Positions 10,168 to 21,091 are shown, numbered from the stretch's first letter. The stretch: 43,478 nucleotides of DNA from Thiomicrorhabdus sp. (GCA_027068835.1 JAMOLY010000067.1:1-43478), one strand, 5' to 3'. The notes: generated from the letters alone by a model not told the origin. Numbers and translations are program-made.

Positions 10168-11028
10168 TCAGCGTTTACCATCTCCCCCAGCTTTGCTTAA
10201 TAAAATGTCGAGTAGGCGATTGGGCAGTAAGCGTTTTAATAGTGAAAATACGATGGTGGGTACGGTCACACGATAGCGTATTTTAGCGCGTTGACTTTGC
10301 AGTGCGTGAATCACGCATTTTGTGACGGCCTCTGGTGATAAGGTAAAGGGGGCGCTGGAGCCTTCGGTCTCTAAGCGGCTGAGCATCGCTTGATAGTTTT
10401 GTTGGTGTGCGCTCGTTTCCATATTTATCCACTGTTTAAACTGAATAAACGCGTTTTTACGAAAGTCTGAAATAATGGGGCCAGGTTCGATTAAGCTTAC
10501 TTGAATATTGTCCTGTTTTACTTCTAATCTCAAGGTATCTGCAAAGCCTTCGATGGCAAATTTACTGGCATTGTAGGCGCCTCGGTAGGGCATGGCGGCA
10601 AATCCAAGGATGGAGCTGTTGTAGATAATTTTCCCCCCCCCCTGTTGTCGCATAATGGGCACGATTAAATTGGTGAGCTCTTGAGTACCAAATACATTGG
10701 TTTGAAATTGGTATTCCATTGCCTCACGACTTAGATCTTCTACAGCACCTGGTAGCCCAAATGCCGCATTATTAAAGAGTGCATCAATGCGCCCTTGGCT
10801 CTGTTTTAAAATTAGGGTTACTGCGGTTTTGATGGATTGGCTACAGGCTAAATCGAGTTGAATACAAAATATTCCCTGTTTATTTAGGCGTTGAACATCC
10901 TGTTCTTTACGGCAGGTGGCAATCACTTGGTAGTCCATTTTGTGCAACTGTTGGGCACATTGGTAGCCAATACCCGTTGAACAACCAGTGATTAATACAG
11001 TACTAGGGGGGGGGGATTTATTTGTCAT
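10168..11028 (-). CDS. Short-chain dehydrogenase/reductase
   Basis: VLITGCSTGIGYQ; NNAAFG; YNSSILG...YNASKFAIEGF. Confidence 0.92.
   Translation of the reverse strand: MTNKSPPPSTVLITGCSTGIGYQCAQQLHKMDYQVIATCRKEQDVQRLNKQGIFCIQLDLACSQSIKTAVTLILKQSQGRIDALFNNAAFGLPGAVEDLSREAMEYQFQTNVFGTQELTNLIVPIMRQQGGGKIIYNSSILGFAAMPYRGAYNASKFAIEGFADTLRLEVKQDNIQVSLIEPGPIISDFRKNAFIQFKQWINMETSAHQQNYQAMLSRLETEGSSAPFTLSPEAVTKCVIHALQSQRAKIRYRVTVPTIVFSLLKRLLPNRLLDILLSKAGGDGKR
10633..10642 (-). repeat. G10 tract (C10 on +) inside the SDR gene
   Basis: aattttcccccccccctgttg. Confidence 0.95.
11006..11015 (+). repeat. G10 tract (C10 in coding strand) at codons 5-8 of the SDR gene
   Basis: tacta-gggggggggg-atttattt. 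Confidence 0.95.
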
Positions 11029-11387
11029 TAAATATTACCATGTGCTTGAATAAGGTCGTGATGTACTTGATCCATATCGAGCTGTTGTAGATCGTTAATG
11101 CCATTGGCTAACGCTTGTTCTGAAATAAACCCTGAGTGAGAAAAAACCACAATGCCTTCACGTATAAACATCACGGAGGGGACGGAGCGTACTTGAAGCA
11201 TCGTAGCAAGTGCCTCTTCTTCTTCAATGTTTACTCGGCAGTAGGTGATGTGAGGCATCTTTTGGGCAAGAGACTCAAAAATTGGTTTAAAAGGGGCGCA
11301 CCAAGGTGCCCAAAAATCAAAAACAATCATCTCATTCTGAGCAATGGTCTTTTTAAATGTGGCTTTTGTGAGTGAAATAATGGGCAT
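11028..11387 (-). CDS. Thioredoxin-fold protein with degenerate WCAPF active site
   Basis: VFDFWAPWCAPFKPIFESLA ... VRSVPSVMFIREG. Confidence 0.85.
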   Translation of the reverse strand: MPIISLTKATFKKTIAQNEMIVFDFWAPWCAPFKPIFESLAQKMPHITYCRVNIEEEEALATMLQVRSVPSVMFIREGIVVFSHSGFISEQALANGINDLQQLDMDQVHHDLIQAHGNI

Positions 11388-11393
11388 TTTAGT

Positions 11394-12803
11394 TTACGTT
11401 GCCACACTTGGGTTGCCACCCTCTGTTAAACGTTCAGGGTTTAGGTAATCTTTTAAGGTTGCTTCATCTAAATCGGTCATTTCTAACGCCACTTCCAATA
11501 CTGGACGACCTGATTGGTAAGCCGCTTTGGCAATGGCCGCGCCTTTTTCATAACCAACCACGGTATTGAGTGCGGTCACCAAAATAGGGTTGGCACTCAG
11601 GGTTTTTTGCAAATTTTCTTCGTTTACCGTAAAGCCTTTAATTGCTAAGTTGGCCAGTTGAGTGGAGGCGGTTGCGGCAATCTCAATGCTTTGTAATAAG
11701 TTTAACGCAATGACTGGCAACATCACATTGAGCTGAAAAGTTCCCGATTGTGCCCCGACGGTAATGGTGGTGTGATTGCCCATGATTTGAGCGGCAACCA
11801 TGCACACGGCTTCTGGAATAACGGGGTTGACTTTACCGGGCATAATGGAGCTACCGGGCTGTAAGGCAGGCAGTTGAATCTCTCCCAGCCCTGCAAGAGG
11901 GCCAGAGTTCATCCAGCGCAAATCATTGGCAATTTTCATTAAACTGGCGGCCAGTACATTTAATTGCCCACTGAGTTCAAGTGCGGTGTCTTGTGAGCTT
12001 AATCCGACAAATAAATTATCCATGGGTTCAAAAGAGATGCCCGTCATGGTCGATAGGTGTTGGGAGACCAGAGTGCCAAATTGAGGGTCTGCATTAATGC
12101 CTGTGCCCACAGCCGTGCCTCCTTGAGGCAATTTTTGAAGCCGTTTTTGGGTATCACGCAAGCGTTGAATGTTGTCGTTAATTTGTGCACGCCAGCAGGC
12201 GAGTTCTTGGCTGATCTTAATTGGCATGGCATCCATTAGGTGCGTTCGTCCCGTTTTTACGACGTGGTTTAGCTCTTTTTCACGTTCGGCAAGGGTTTTG
12301 TTTAGGTGCATTAAGGCAGGAAGTAAGTGTTGGGTGAGTGCGGTGCTGGCGGCGACATGAATGGTGGTTGGAATAATGTCGTTCGAGCTTTGGCTCATAT
12401 TCAAATCATCATTCGGGTGCGTATCCACGCCTGTGAGTTGCTTGGCTAGCGTGGCAAGTACCTCATTTGCATTCATATTGGTGCTGGTACCTGAACCTGT
12501 TTGAAACACATCAATGGGAAAGTGCTGGCTGTAGTCCCCCTGAATGACCGCTTGAGTAGCGGCTTGAATGGCTTTGGTTTTGTCGTCGGATAAAAGCCCA
12601 AGCTGTTGGTTACTTTCGGCACAGGCTTGTTTAACGTAGCAAAGTGCTTTAATAAATGAACTGGGCATGGGGGTGTTACTGATGGGAAAGTTATTAATGG
12701 CACGTTGTGTTTGTGCGCCGTACAGTGCATTAGATGGAACGTCTAATGTACCCATGCTGTCTTTTTCGAGTCGAGTTTTAGTCGTATTTATTGGATTTGA
12801 CAT
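11394..12803 (-). CDS. fumC: Fumarate hydratase class II
   Basis: GSSIMPGKVNPVIPE signature; full-length class II fumarase. Confidence 0.96.
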   Translation of the reverse strand: MSNPINTTKTRLEKDSMGTLDVPSNALYGAQTQRAINNFPISNTPMPSSFIKALCYVKQACAESNQQLGLLSDDKTKAIQAATQAVIQGDYSQHFPIDVFQTGSGTSTNMNANEVLATLAKQLTGVDTHPNDDLNMSQSSNDIIPTTIHVAASTALTQHLLPALMHLNKTLAEREKELNHVVKTGRTHLMDAMPIKISQELACWRAQINDNIQRLRDTQKRLQKLPQGGTAVGTGINADPQFGTLVSQHLSTMTGISFEPMDNLFVGLSSQDTALELSGQLNVLAASLMKIANDLRWMNSGPLAGLGEIQLPALQPGSSIMPGKVNPVIPEAVCMVAAQIMGNHTTITVGAQSGTFQLNVMLPVIALNLLQSIEIAATASTQLANLAIKGFTVNEENLQKTLSANPILVTALNTVVGYEKGAAIAKAAYQSGRPVLEVALEMTDLDEATLKDYLNPERLTEGGNPSVAT

Positions 12804-12924
12804 AGTATTTTTTAAGATTCTCTATTATGATTGCTGGGCGCTAAGGCTTGACTGGCTTAATTGAATATTATTTTACGCTGGTTTACATGAAAACCCAATC
12901 TCTACTTAATTTTTTTAGGATGTA

Positions 12925-12934
12925 GGGGGGGGGG
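12925..12934 (+). repeat. G10 tract in the hybrid kinase leader
   Basis: atgta-gggggggggg-aattagaggg. Confidence 0.95.
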
Positions 12935-12952
12935 AATTAGAGGGAGTAAATT

Positions 12953-15028
12953 TTGAATAATAGTGCATTAGCCAATGAATTGGTGAATAAGGCTTTTTGG
13001 TGGCGTCACGCTTATGTTGATGGTCAAACATCGTTATCTTTATCGCCTTCATTTCAATTTTTTTTTTCCTCCTCTGTGTCAGAGTTAGTGGATATGACTG
13101 GGTGTTACACGACACCTATTATTGAAATTAAAATTCAAGAAATATTAAATAATCCTGATACAGATGTCCGTTTTATTGCCTCGTACGATACCAGTGATGG
13201 AAAAAGATCGTTTCAGCATCATTTGCATGTTTATACCGAATTAAATCAGCGTTATGTTTTGGCGAATTGCATGGATGTGACGGAGATGGTTGCACTGGAG
13301 CGAGAAATTGTTGATGCTCAAGGACGTCTTTCTGTTGCCCAGTTAATGGAACGTCAAGAACAGTTGGAAGCACAAAATCAGTTTATTTCAGAATCTTATC
13401 AGAAGCAGTCTCGTTTTTTAGCGATGTTAAGTCATGAGCTACGTTCTCCTTTATTAGGGATTAGCAGTTTGGTTCAGCGCTTACGAGAAAACCAGACGGA
13501 TGAGGAGGTGCTTTCTGCATTGAAAGCCATTCATATTACGGCGGAACAATCGACATTTTTAGTGAATGATATTTTGACGTATTCTCAAACCGAGTACGAT
13601 GAAATCACTCTGCACCCCATGGAGTTTTCATTAAAAGAGACGTTGCAAAATGTGAAACACCTTACGCGTTCGATTGCGGCAGATAAAGGGTTGATTGTCT
13701 CGTTAATTTACCTAGGTGCGCGTGATCGAGTGGTGGGAGACAGTGTTCGTTTGTCACAAATATTGATTAATTTAATTGTAAACAGTATTAAGTTTACACA
13801 GTATGGTGGTGTGACCATCGAGGTGTCTCAAGGAGAAGGCGGACGTTTTACCTTTAAAATAACCGACTCTGGAGAAGGTATTGCAAATGATCAGCTAGAG
13901 CGTATTTTTGAACCCTATTCTCAATTAGAAAGTATGGGAAGTACTCAAAACATTGGTTCAGGTTTGGGCTTGTTGGTGGTTAGAAAACTCGTGGCTCTTA
14001 TGGGGGGGGAGGTGTTTGTTAAATCTTCATTGGGTGTCGGAACGTCTTTCTATTTTGACTTATTGTTTAATGAAAAAATGAGTACCTTTAAGGGCGTTAA
14101 TGAAGCACCTAAATTAGAAGGCACAACGCTAGAAGAGGCGGCGACGAAAAACAGTATTGAGCAAATAAATAAACCGAATCGCTCAAAAACAGAGAACAGG
14201 CCGCCATATCAAATTTTGATTGCCGATGATTCTAAAATTAATTTAATGGTGTTGGGCGGGTATTTAAAAGAGTTAAATTGCTCGGTTGTTGAGGCTAAAA
14301 ATGGCCGAGAAGCGTGGGAGTTATTTCAAAAAAACACCTTTGATTATGTTTTTTTAGACATTCAAATGCCTTTTTTAGATGGCATTGAAGTCAGCCATAA
14401 AATTAAAGCCAGTGTTGAGAGCGGAGATGACGCGGTTAAAAATCTTAAAAAGGTTTTCGCGGTAACTGCAGGCGGGGATGAATCGAATTTTACGTTAGAG
14501 GGAGAGCCTGTACGTTCGAATGGCTTTGATCATTGGTTTGTTAAGCCTGTTTCAAAAGTACAAATAATAAAGGCGTTACAAGAAAGCTCAGACGTTATTG
14601 TATCGCCCTCTTCCCCGCAGCCTGTTTTGTCTGAAGCCGTTCCTGCTGCTACCTTGGATGTGAAAAAAGGGGAGAGGAAGTTTTCCCAGGAGGGCTGGGA
14701 AGGAATTGATGAGGTTCCTGACACCTTTAAAAGGTTGGTTGATGATTTTATTCAAGAGTCAAAGGATGGGATACTTGCGTTAGAATCGCTTATTGAAACG
14801 GGTGATATAAGCGGAATCTCTAAAAAAGCACACTATTTAAAAGGAAACTGCATGTTATTGCAGTTAAGTGGAATGGTTTCAGTTTTAAGGCAAATTGAAG
14901 AAATTGCGGGTAAAAATGAGCCATTAGTGGGTAAAATACAGAAGAAATTAAAAATTATGTTAGAAAAATTAATGTTTGGGCTGAAATATCTTGAGAAGTC
15001 CATAAGGATTCGTCATAATGACGAATAA
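12953..15028 (+). CDS. Hybrid sensor histidine kinase (HisKA-HATPase-REC-HPt)
   Basis: LAMLSHELRSPLLGISS, GSGLGLLVVRKLVALMGGEV, REC ILIADDSKINLMVL...VFLDIQMPFLDG, HPt KKAHYLKGNC; TTG start preceded by agggag. Confidence 0.93.
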   Translation: MNNSALANELVNKAFWWRHAYVDGQTSLSLSPSFQFFFSSSVSELVDMTGCYTTPIIEIKIQEILNNPDTDVRFIASYDTSDGKRSFQHHLHVYTELNQRYVLANCMDVTEMVALEREIVDAQGRLSVAQLMERQEQLEAQNQFISESYQKQSRFLAMLSHELRSPLLGISSLVQRLRENQTDEEVLSALKAIHITAEQSTFLVNDILTYSQTEYDEITLHPMEFSLKETLQNVKHLTRSIAADKGLIVSLIYLGARDRVVGDSVRLSQILINLIVNSIKFTQYGGVTIEVSQGEGGRFTFKITDSGEGIANDQLERIFEPYSQLESMGSTQNIGSGLGLLVVRKLVALMGGEVFVKSSLGVGTSFYFDLLFNEKMSTFKGVNEAPKLEGTTLEEAATKNSIEQINKPNRSKTENRPPYQILIADDSKINLMVLGGYLKELNCSVVEAKNGREAWELFQKNTFDYVFLDIQMPFLDGIEVSHKIKASVESGDDAVKNLKKVFAVTAGGDESNFTLEGEPVRSNGFDHWFVKPVSKVQIIKALQESSDVIVSPSSPQPVLSEAVPAATLDVKKGERKFSQEGWEGIDEVPDTFKRLVDDFIQESKDGILALESLIETGDISGISKKAHYLKGNCMLLQLSGMVSVLRQIEEIAGKNEPLVGKIQKKLKIMLEKLMFGLKYLEKSIRIRHNDE
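14002..14009 (+). repeat. G8 tract inside the hybrid kinase gene
   Basis: cttat-gggggggg-aggtg. Confidence 0.95.
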
Positions 15029-15096
15029 GTTAAAATTAGGCTACTCGCTAACTGTGTGTAGTAATGGATTAAAATTTTTAAAATTGGAACCTTTAC

Positions 15097-15744
15097 ATGT
15101 CTGAAAAAATTAGTATTTTATTGGCTGAAGATCATGCGCTTGTTAGAGCAGGATTTAAATCTATTATTGATGCCGAAGAGGGCTTTGATGTAGTCGGCGA
15201 AGCAGAGGATGGCTTAGAGTGTCTTGAGTTAGTTAGAGCAACGTCTCCTCAAGTTGTTTTACTTGATTTATCTATGCCTAAATTAAGCGGTTTAAACGCA
15301 ATTAGCCATATTAAAAAGCGTTATAAAGAAACTAAAGTGATTGTTTTAACGGCGGCTGAAACGACCAATGTTTGGACAGAAGTTTTAGAGCTTGGCGTTG
15401 CTGGAATTGCCATGAAGTCTATTTCGCCCAAAGAGTTGATTCAAGGTATTTACAGCGTGATGGAAGATGTGTTATTTATTCACTCTGAAATTCAACCGAT
15501 TTTAGAAGAGGCGGCAGGTTTAAATAATAAGCGTTTGTCGGTTCGTGAAAAACAAGTGGTCAAGCTGGTTGCAGAAGGTTATAAGACTAAAGATATTGCT
15601 GAAATGTTAGAAATCAGTGATCGTACGGTCTCTAAGCATCGTGAAAACTTAATGACTAAAATGGGCGCAACGTCAACGGCCGAATTAACCAATTATGCAA
15701 ATGAAACGGGTCTCACAAAAGTTCGATTGGAAGAGATTGAATGA
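15097..15744 (+). CDS. NarL/FixJ-family response regulator
   Basis: REC ILLAEDHALVRAGF...VLLDLSMPKLSG; LuxR HTH LSVREKQVVKLVAEGYKTKDIAEMLEISDRTVSKHR. Confidence 0.95.
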   Translation: MSEKISILLAEDHALVRAGFKSIIDAEEGFDVVGEAEDGLECLELVRATSPQVVLLDLSMPKLSGLNAISHIKKRYKETKVIVLTAAETTNVWTEVLELGVAGIAMKSISPKELIQGIYSVMEDVLFIHSEIQPILEEAAGLNNKRLSVREKQVVKLVAEGYKTKDIAEMLEISDRTVSKHRENLMTKMGATSTAELTNYANETGLTKVRLEEIE

Positions 15745-15776
15745 TCGTTTTATTTTAGGCGGTTGTTATTTTCAAT

Positions 15777-15807
15777 AAAAAAGGGCTAATTGTTTAGCCC
15801 TTTTTTA
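15777..15807. terminator. Rho-independent terminator
   Basis: aaaaaagggctaattgtttagcccttttttattg. Confidence 0.8.
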
Positions 15808-15829
15808 TTGCCTATTTTATCTGAACTAT

Positions 15830-16501
15830 TTAGGAACCAAGGCTTGACTCAGGCGTTACAGGGGAGGGTGTTTCTGTATTATTTTCATCTGAAATTCCTA
15901 GATATTGATTGCGAAAATCTTGAAATCCTTCTTGAACCAGTGCGTAGGTTTTTTCAATGTTGTCTGCGATACTCCCCTCTAACACATCTAAATCGCCTAA
16001 CAGTCCTTTGGCTTCTTCAAACCCTTTTGTAACGCCACCGCCCACGACTTCAATAAAACGATCAACAAGTGCTTCGCCCTCCAGTTCAGGATTTGCGGAT
16101 TGAAAGGCTGAAAAAAAAGCGGTACTGCCATCCACAATGCGTTTTGCTGTGTTTTCAGGGGTCCAGTACTCCATGCCTCCTTGTTGCTTTAAAGCTTCGT
16201 CACTGATTGGAGTCGTTGCGTCTTCTGTTAGGCCAAACTCTACACTTAGGACTTCATTTAATTTTTCAATGGCAGCTTGGTAGGTAAGTTTTAAACTGCT
16301 CTCACTTGCAGACTTCCCATCCCCAAATAAATGCGCAATTAAACTGGCTTGTTGTGCTGTTTTAAGCTCTGTTGAGGAGGCTGGAATTTTAGATTCAGAT
16401 GCGTCTAATTTATTCGATTTATCATTTTGATTAAGCGCACTCAAGTTGGCATTGTTTTGATAAGCTTGAACGGGATTTGCTTTATTAATGTCAATCGCCA
16501 T
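15830..16501 (-). CDS. DUF5610-like protein
   Basis: YWTPENTAKRIVDGSTAFFSAFQSANPELEGEALVDRFIEVVGGGVTKGFEEAKGLLG resembles DUF5610; family recognised by eye only. Confidence 0.65.
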   Translation of the reverse strand: MAIDINKANPVQAYQNNANLSALNQNDKSNKLDASESKIPASSTELKTAQQASLIAHLFGDGKSASESSLKLTYQAAIEKLNEVLSVEFGLTEDATTPISDEALKQQGGMEYWTPENTAKRIVDGSTAFFSAFQSANPELEGEALVDRFIEVVGGGVTKGFEEAKGLLGDLDVLEGSIADNIEKTYALVQEGFQDFRNQYLGISDENNTETPSPVTPESSLGS

Positions 16502-16665
16502 GATTGCGCTCCTTGTTTAAGTATGAGAAAACTCTAACGTCTTTATCGGCTATGGCTTTGAAAGCTTTAGTTATTATTTTCAGTTTTTAATTGAACTCCC
16601 TTTCGCGTAAAGCACTCTACTGGTATGATTCGATTAATTTTAATGGTAACTTGGAATAGAAGCAG

Positions 16666-17761
16666 ATGGAACTGAATCTCGTTTATACGCGCATTGAAGA
16701 TTATAAAGCACGAACGGGTGTGCTTAGGGGGTATCTTTGACTACGATACCAAGTCGGAACGTTTGGTTGAAGTCTCGCGTGAGTTAGAAGATCCTACGAT
16801 TTGGAATGACCAAGCGCTTGCGCAAGCCTTGGGTAAGGAACAGTCACAATTAGAAATGATTGTATCAACCATTGATGAGTTGGTCTCAGGTACGGAATTG
16901 GTCAAAGAAATTTTAGAGATGGCTGAGATGGACGATGACCAAGAGATGGTTGACGAGGTAATTTCTGAACTGGATGTGTTGGGTGAAAAATTGGAATCTT
17001 TAGAGTTCCAACGTATGTTTTCTGGGGAGCTAGACCCAAATAATGCTTATTTGGAAATCCAATCAGGTTCAGGAGGGACTGAGGCGCAAGATTGGGCGAA
17101 CATGATGTTACGTATGTATTTGCGTTGGGCGGACAGTCGTGGCTTTAAAACAGAAATTGTGGAGATCAGTGCAGGAGATGTCGCCGGTATTAAAGGTGCG
17201 ACGGTTCATGTGAAAGGGGAGTATGCGTTTGGTTGGTTAAGAACAGAGACTGGCGTGCATCGTTTGGTGCGTAAATCACCGTTTGACTCCAGTAATCGCC
17301 GCCATACCTCATTTGCTTCGGTGTTTATTTCGCCAGAAATTGATGACAGTTTTGAGGTCGATATTAATCCAGCCGATTTACGCATTGATGTTTACCGTGC
17401 CAGTGGCGCGGGTGGGCAGCATGTCAATAAAACTGAATCTGCGGTGCGTATTACGCATTTGCCAACCAATACTGTTACGCAATGTCAAAATGGTCGTTCT
17501 CAACACCAAAATAAGGCGGAGGCGATGAAACAGCTTCGTGCTAAATTGTATGAGTTGGAAATGCTCAGTCGTAATGCTGAAAAACAAGAGCTGGAAGACG
17601 CAAAATCAGACATTGGTTGGGGCAGTCAAATTCGCTCCTATGTGTTGGATTCGGGTCGTATTAAAGATTTAAGAACGAATGTTGAGACGGGAAATACGGG
17701 CGGTGTTTTGGACGGTGATTTAGATCAATTTATGGAAGCCAGTTTAAAAGCTGGCTTATAA
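16666..17761 (+). CDS. prfB: Peptide chain release factor 2, with programmed +1 frameshift at 16735-16741
   Basis: Zero-frame ATG at 16666 reads [24 protein letters not shown] then TGA at 16738-16740; site is AGGGGGTATCTTTGAC; +1 frame continues [26 protein letters not shown] signature. The ORF track entry (16694) is the +1 frame only. Confidence 0.97.
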
Positions 17762-17906
17762 AGTACGGTTAGATGGCGTAATGCTGGTTTTTTAGTATCT
17801 TAAAGCGCTATATTTTCCAAATGCATGCACTATTTTTTACGTTTCTATCTGGAGATTAGAGTAAAATACGCCTTTTGTTATTGAACCTGTTTAAGAGAAT
17901 TATCCC

Positions 17907-19415
17907 ATGTCGGAATCCCCAAAAAATGTGCCTGAAGTTGATGAGAATAAAATTATTGCAGAGCGTCGAGCAAAATTAACGGCATTAAGAGAGGGTGGAC
18001 ACTCTTATCCGAACTCTTTTCGTCGTGAAAACTATGCAGAAGCACTGCATTTAGAGTTTGATGAAAAATTAAAAGAAGCACTGGCTGAAGCGGAACCTGT
18101 TCGCGTTAAAATTGCAGGACGTATGATGTTGCGCCGAATTATGGGAAAAGCGAGTTTTGCCACTATACAAGACCCAACAGGGCGCATTCAGTTGTATGTC
18201 ACACGAGATGAGTTGCCAACCGATTTTTACAATACGCAATTTAAAAAATGGGATTTAGGCGACATTGTGGGGGCAGAAGGGTACCTGTTTAAAACTAATA
18301 CAGGTGAGCTTTCCATTCATGTGGAGCACATTGAACTGATTACCAAAGCCCTTCGTCCGTTACCTGATAAGTTTCATGGTTTGCAAGATCAAGAGATGCG
18401 TTATCGTCAACGTTACGTTGATTTGATTGTGAATGAAGAGAGCCGTAAGACGTTTGTATTGCGTTCTAAAATTGTTCAGCATGTGCGTAACTTCTTAATT
18501 CGTCACAATTTTATGGAAGTTGAGACGCCGATGATGCATGTGATTCCAGGGGGGGCAACCGCCAAACCCTTTAATACGCATCATAATGCCTTGGATATGC
18601 CGCTGTATTTGCGTATTGCGCCTGAGTTGTATTTAAAGCGTCTTGTGGTGGGGGGCTTTGAACGTGTGTTTGAAATTAACCGTAGCTTCCGTAATGAAGG
18701 GTTATCAACGCGTCATAATCCAGAATTTACCATGGTTGAGTTTTACGCCTCTTACACCGATTACCATCAGTTAATGGACTACACTGAAGAGTTGTTGAAA
18801 GAGTTGGCAGAGCTGTCGGTTGGGTCAACCAAAGTCCCTTATCAAGGGCAAGAGTTTGATTTTGGTAAGCCGTTTGCACGGTTAACCATGAAAGAGGCGA
18901 TTGTTCAATACAATGAAGGTGTTGCCTTAGAACAGTTAGATTCGTTAGACGGAGCGAAGTCAGTCGCGCAATTGCTTAATGTTCATTTTGATGAGGGCTA
19001 TGGTTTAGGTAAGATTTGGACTGAAATTTTTGAAGAGACGGTTGAAGAAAAATTGATGGATCCAACGTTTATTACAGAGTACCCAGCCGAGGTGTCACCT
19101 TTAGCACGTCGTAACGACCAAAATTCATTTATTACCGATCGTTTTGAGCTGTTTATTGGTGGGCGAGAGTTGGCGAATGGCTTTAATGAGTTAAACGATT
19201 CGGAAGACCAAGCGGAGCGTTTTAGATCGCAAGTTGCGGCAAAAGATGCGGGGGATGATGAAGCGATGCATTTTGATGAAGATTACATTAAGGCATTAGA
19301 GCATGGTATGCCACCAACCGCAGGAGAAGGGATTGGTATTGACCGTTTGGTGATGTTGTTTACCGATTCTGCCTCGATTCGTGATGTGCTTTTATTCCCG
19401 CATATGCGCAAATAG
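17907..19415 (+). CDS. lysS: Lysyl-tRNA synthetase class II
   Basis: [44 protein letters not shown]. Confidence 0.97.
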   Translation: MSESPKNVPEVDENKIIAERRAKLTALREGGHSYPNSFRRENYAEALHLEFDEKLKEALAEAEPVRVKIAGRMMLRRIMGKASFATIQDPTGRIQLYVTRDELPTDFYNTQFKKWDLGDIVGAEGYLFKTNTGELSIHVEHIELITKALRPLPDKFHGLQDQEMRYRQRYVDLIVNEESRKTFVLRSKIVQHVRNFLIRHNFMEVETPMMHVIPGGATAKPFNTHHNALDMPLYLRIAPELYLKRLVVGGFERVFEINRSFRNEGLSTRHNPEFTMVEFYASYTDYHQLMDYTEELLKELAELSVGSTKVPYQGQEFDFGKPFARLTMKEAIVQYNEGVALEQLDSLDGAKSVAQLLNVHFDEGYGLGKIWTEIFEETVEEKLMDPTFITEYPAEVSPLARRNDQNSFITDRFELFIGGRELANGFNELNDSEDQAERFRSQVAAKDAGDDEAMHFDEDYIKALEHGMPPTAGEGIGIDRLVMLFTDSASIRDVLLFPHMRK

Positions 19416-19439
19416 TCTAAAAATAGAGGGTGTTTTTGC

Positions 19440-19478
19440 AATAAAATGGCCTCGTTTTACGGGGCAATTTTATTTGTA
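19440..19478. terminator. Probable bidirectional terminator between convergent genes
   Basis: aataaaatggcctcg-tttta-cggggcaattttatt: stem with two mismatches, A/T flanks. Confidence 0.65.
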
Positions 19479-19727
19479 TCTTCCCCAATTGGCTTTCGAT
19501 TTGAGATAAAGTGCTTCAACCTTGGCTCTTGCCCAAGGTGTTTTACGTAAAAAAGTTAAGCTGGATTTTAAACTTGGATCGCTTTTAAAGCAGTTGATAG
19601 GAATCAGTTCTGCAAGTTGTTCCCAGCCGTAATTTGCTTCGAGTTGCGTCATAATCTCTTTTAACGAAATGCCATGCAAAGGGTCTTTTGGATGGCTTCT
19701 TTCGGTGTATTTTGTTGGATCAGTCAT
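19470..19727 (-). CDS. VF530-family protein
   Basis: [61 protein letters not shown], typical VF530. Confidence 0.88.
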   Translation of the reverse strand: MTDPTKYTERSHPKDPLHGISLKEIMTQLEANYGWEQLAELIPINCFKSDPSLKSSLTFLRKTPWARAKVEALYLKSKANWGRYK

Positions 19728-19756
19728 TGTGATTTGGGTTCCTGTCTTATCGCTAT

Positions 19757-21064
19757 TCAGCGAGTCGTTATCTTATTTTTAGCTTCTATCCATTGTGCCA
19801 TATATTGTGTGCTTTTGTGATGATGGTGATTGAGCATTGCGCCAATAAAGAGGGCTTGGCGGTGTGTTTTTAGATGTTGAGTTATTGCATTCAACTGCTT
19901 AAATAGAACTTCTTGGCTGTTATGTGGCGCAAGGTAGCGAGATTGTACAATATTAAATCCTGTCTGTTGAGCGGTTGTCCAATGTTGAGAGTCACGGTAA
20001 AGGGCTATGGCTGCTTGTGCAAAGGTTTCAGCGGTATTAGAAATTTCCCCCCCCCATTCAGTCTCTCCTGTATTTTTCATAGATTCGGCACCAATGGATG
20101 TCGTCACGTTTGGAGTGCCACAAAGCATGGATTCTGCCAATTTACCTTTAATGCCTGCGCCAAAACGTAAGGGGGCGAGGCAAACCTTGGCTTGGCGAAT
20201 AACGTGCAACGCATCAGGCGCCCAGCCTTTGATTTTAAACCCTTGTTTGTCACTGTGGAGTTGCGTGGCTTTGGGTGGGGGGTAAGCACCATAAATATGA
20301 AGATCTGCGTGTGGCAACTGTTGACGAATTTTAGGCCAGATACTCTGCTTTAACCAAAGAACGGCGTCCCAATTTGGATCGTGTCTAAAATTACCAATGG
20401 CAATAAAGTGTTGTCGTGCTTCAAAGCTGGGCGTTGCGTGTGGCTGGTAGAGCGTGTTTGAATATAAAAGAGGTAAATAACACAGTTGCTGGCTTGGAAC
20501 TTGAAATTGTTGTTGCAATAAATTCATCTCAAATTCTGAAATCATCAGGGTGAGATCAGACCGAAAAATAGCGGCCATTTCACGCTTGGCTAAATCGGTT
20601 TGTGCCATGTGTGAAAATAGCTGAGATGAATCGTGAAGAGGGAGTTGATTTAAGTCGATGGTTGTTGGGGTCGTTTTTAAATAATTTTTAACCATACTTT
20701 GGCGGGTAGCACGTAAAGAGTGCAGGTCTTCTGTGTTTAATACCCGAAGGGTATTGGGGAGCTGTTTTTCAATGCGCCAGCCAAATTGTTCTTCCATCAT
20801 AAAACGGTCAAAAACAACCATTGTGGGCTGTAGGTCTTGAATAAAATCATCAAAGCAAGCGCTGTTTAGCTTAATTAGGTGTTCTTTAATGCCTAAATGC
20901 GTTAAATTGGTTTTATGCTCCCCTTGTTTAGCGGGGCTGGCAAAGGTGATCTGCCAGTTTTGTGCTTGAAACAGTGCAATCAATTGCATCATGCGAGTGC
21001 CCGCAGCGGATGAGTCGGGTTCGGGCCATACGTAGCCAATAATTAACAGCTTTTTTACAGACAT
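19757..21064 (-). CDS. Glycosyltransferase family 4-like protein
   Basis: Rossmann-like [22 protein letters not shown]-terminal GT-B region [35 protein letters not shown]. Confidence 0.85.
   Translation of the reverse strand: MSVKKLLIIGYVWPEPDSSAAGTRMMQLIALFQAQNWQITFASPAKQGEHKTNLTHLGIKEHLIKLNSACFDDFIQDLQPTMVVFDRFMMEEQFGWRIEKQLPNTLRVLNTEDLHSLRATRQSMVKNYLKTTPTTIDLNQLPLHDSSQLFSHMAQTDLAKREMAAIFRSDLTLMISEFEMNLLQQQFQVPSQQLCYLPLLYSNTLYQPHATPSFEARQHFIAIGNFRHDPNWDAVLWLKQSIWPKIRQQLPHADLHIYGAYPPPKATQLHSDKQGFKIKGWAPDALHVIRQAKVCLAPLRFGAGIKGKLAESMLCGTPNVTTSIGAESMKNTGETEWGGEISNTAETFAQAAIALYRDSQHWTTAQQTGFNIVQSRYLAPHNSQEVLFKQLNAITQHLKTHRQALFIGAMLNHHHHKSTQYMAQWIEAKNKITTR
20047..20055 (-). repeat. G9 tract (C9 on +) inside the glycosyltransferase gene
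   Basis: aaattt-ccccccccc-attc. Confidence 0.95.
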
Positions 21065-21091
21065 TTTAAAATTGTTCGCCTTTAGAATAGA

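Noticed and set aside
18549-18655. G7 and G6 runs in lysS and G7 in carB as members of the motif family
   Set aside because: They are followed by C rather than A and encode conserved Gly-Gly motifs ([17 protein letters not shown]), so they may be coincidental.
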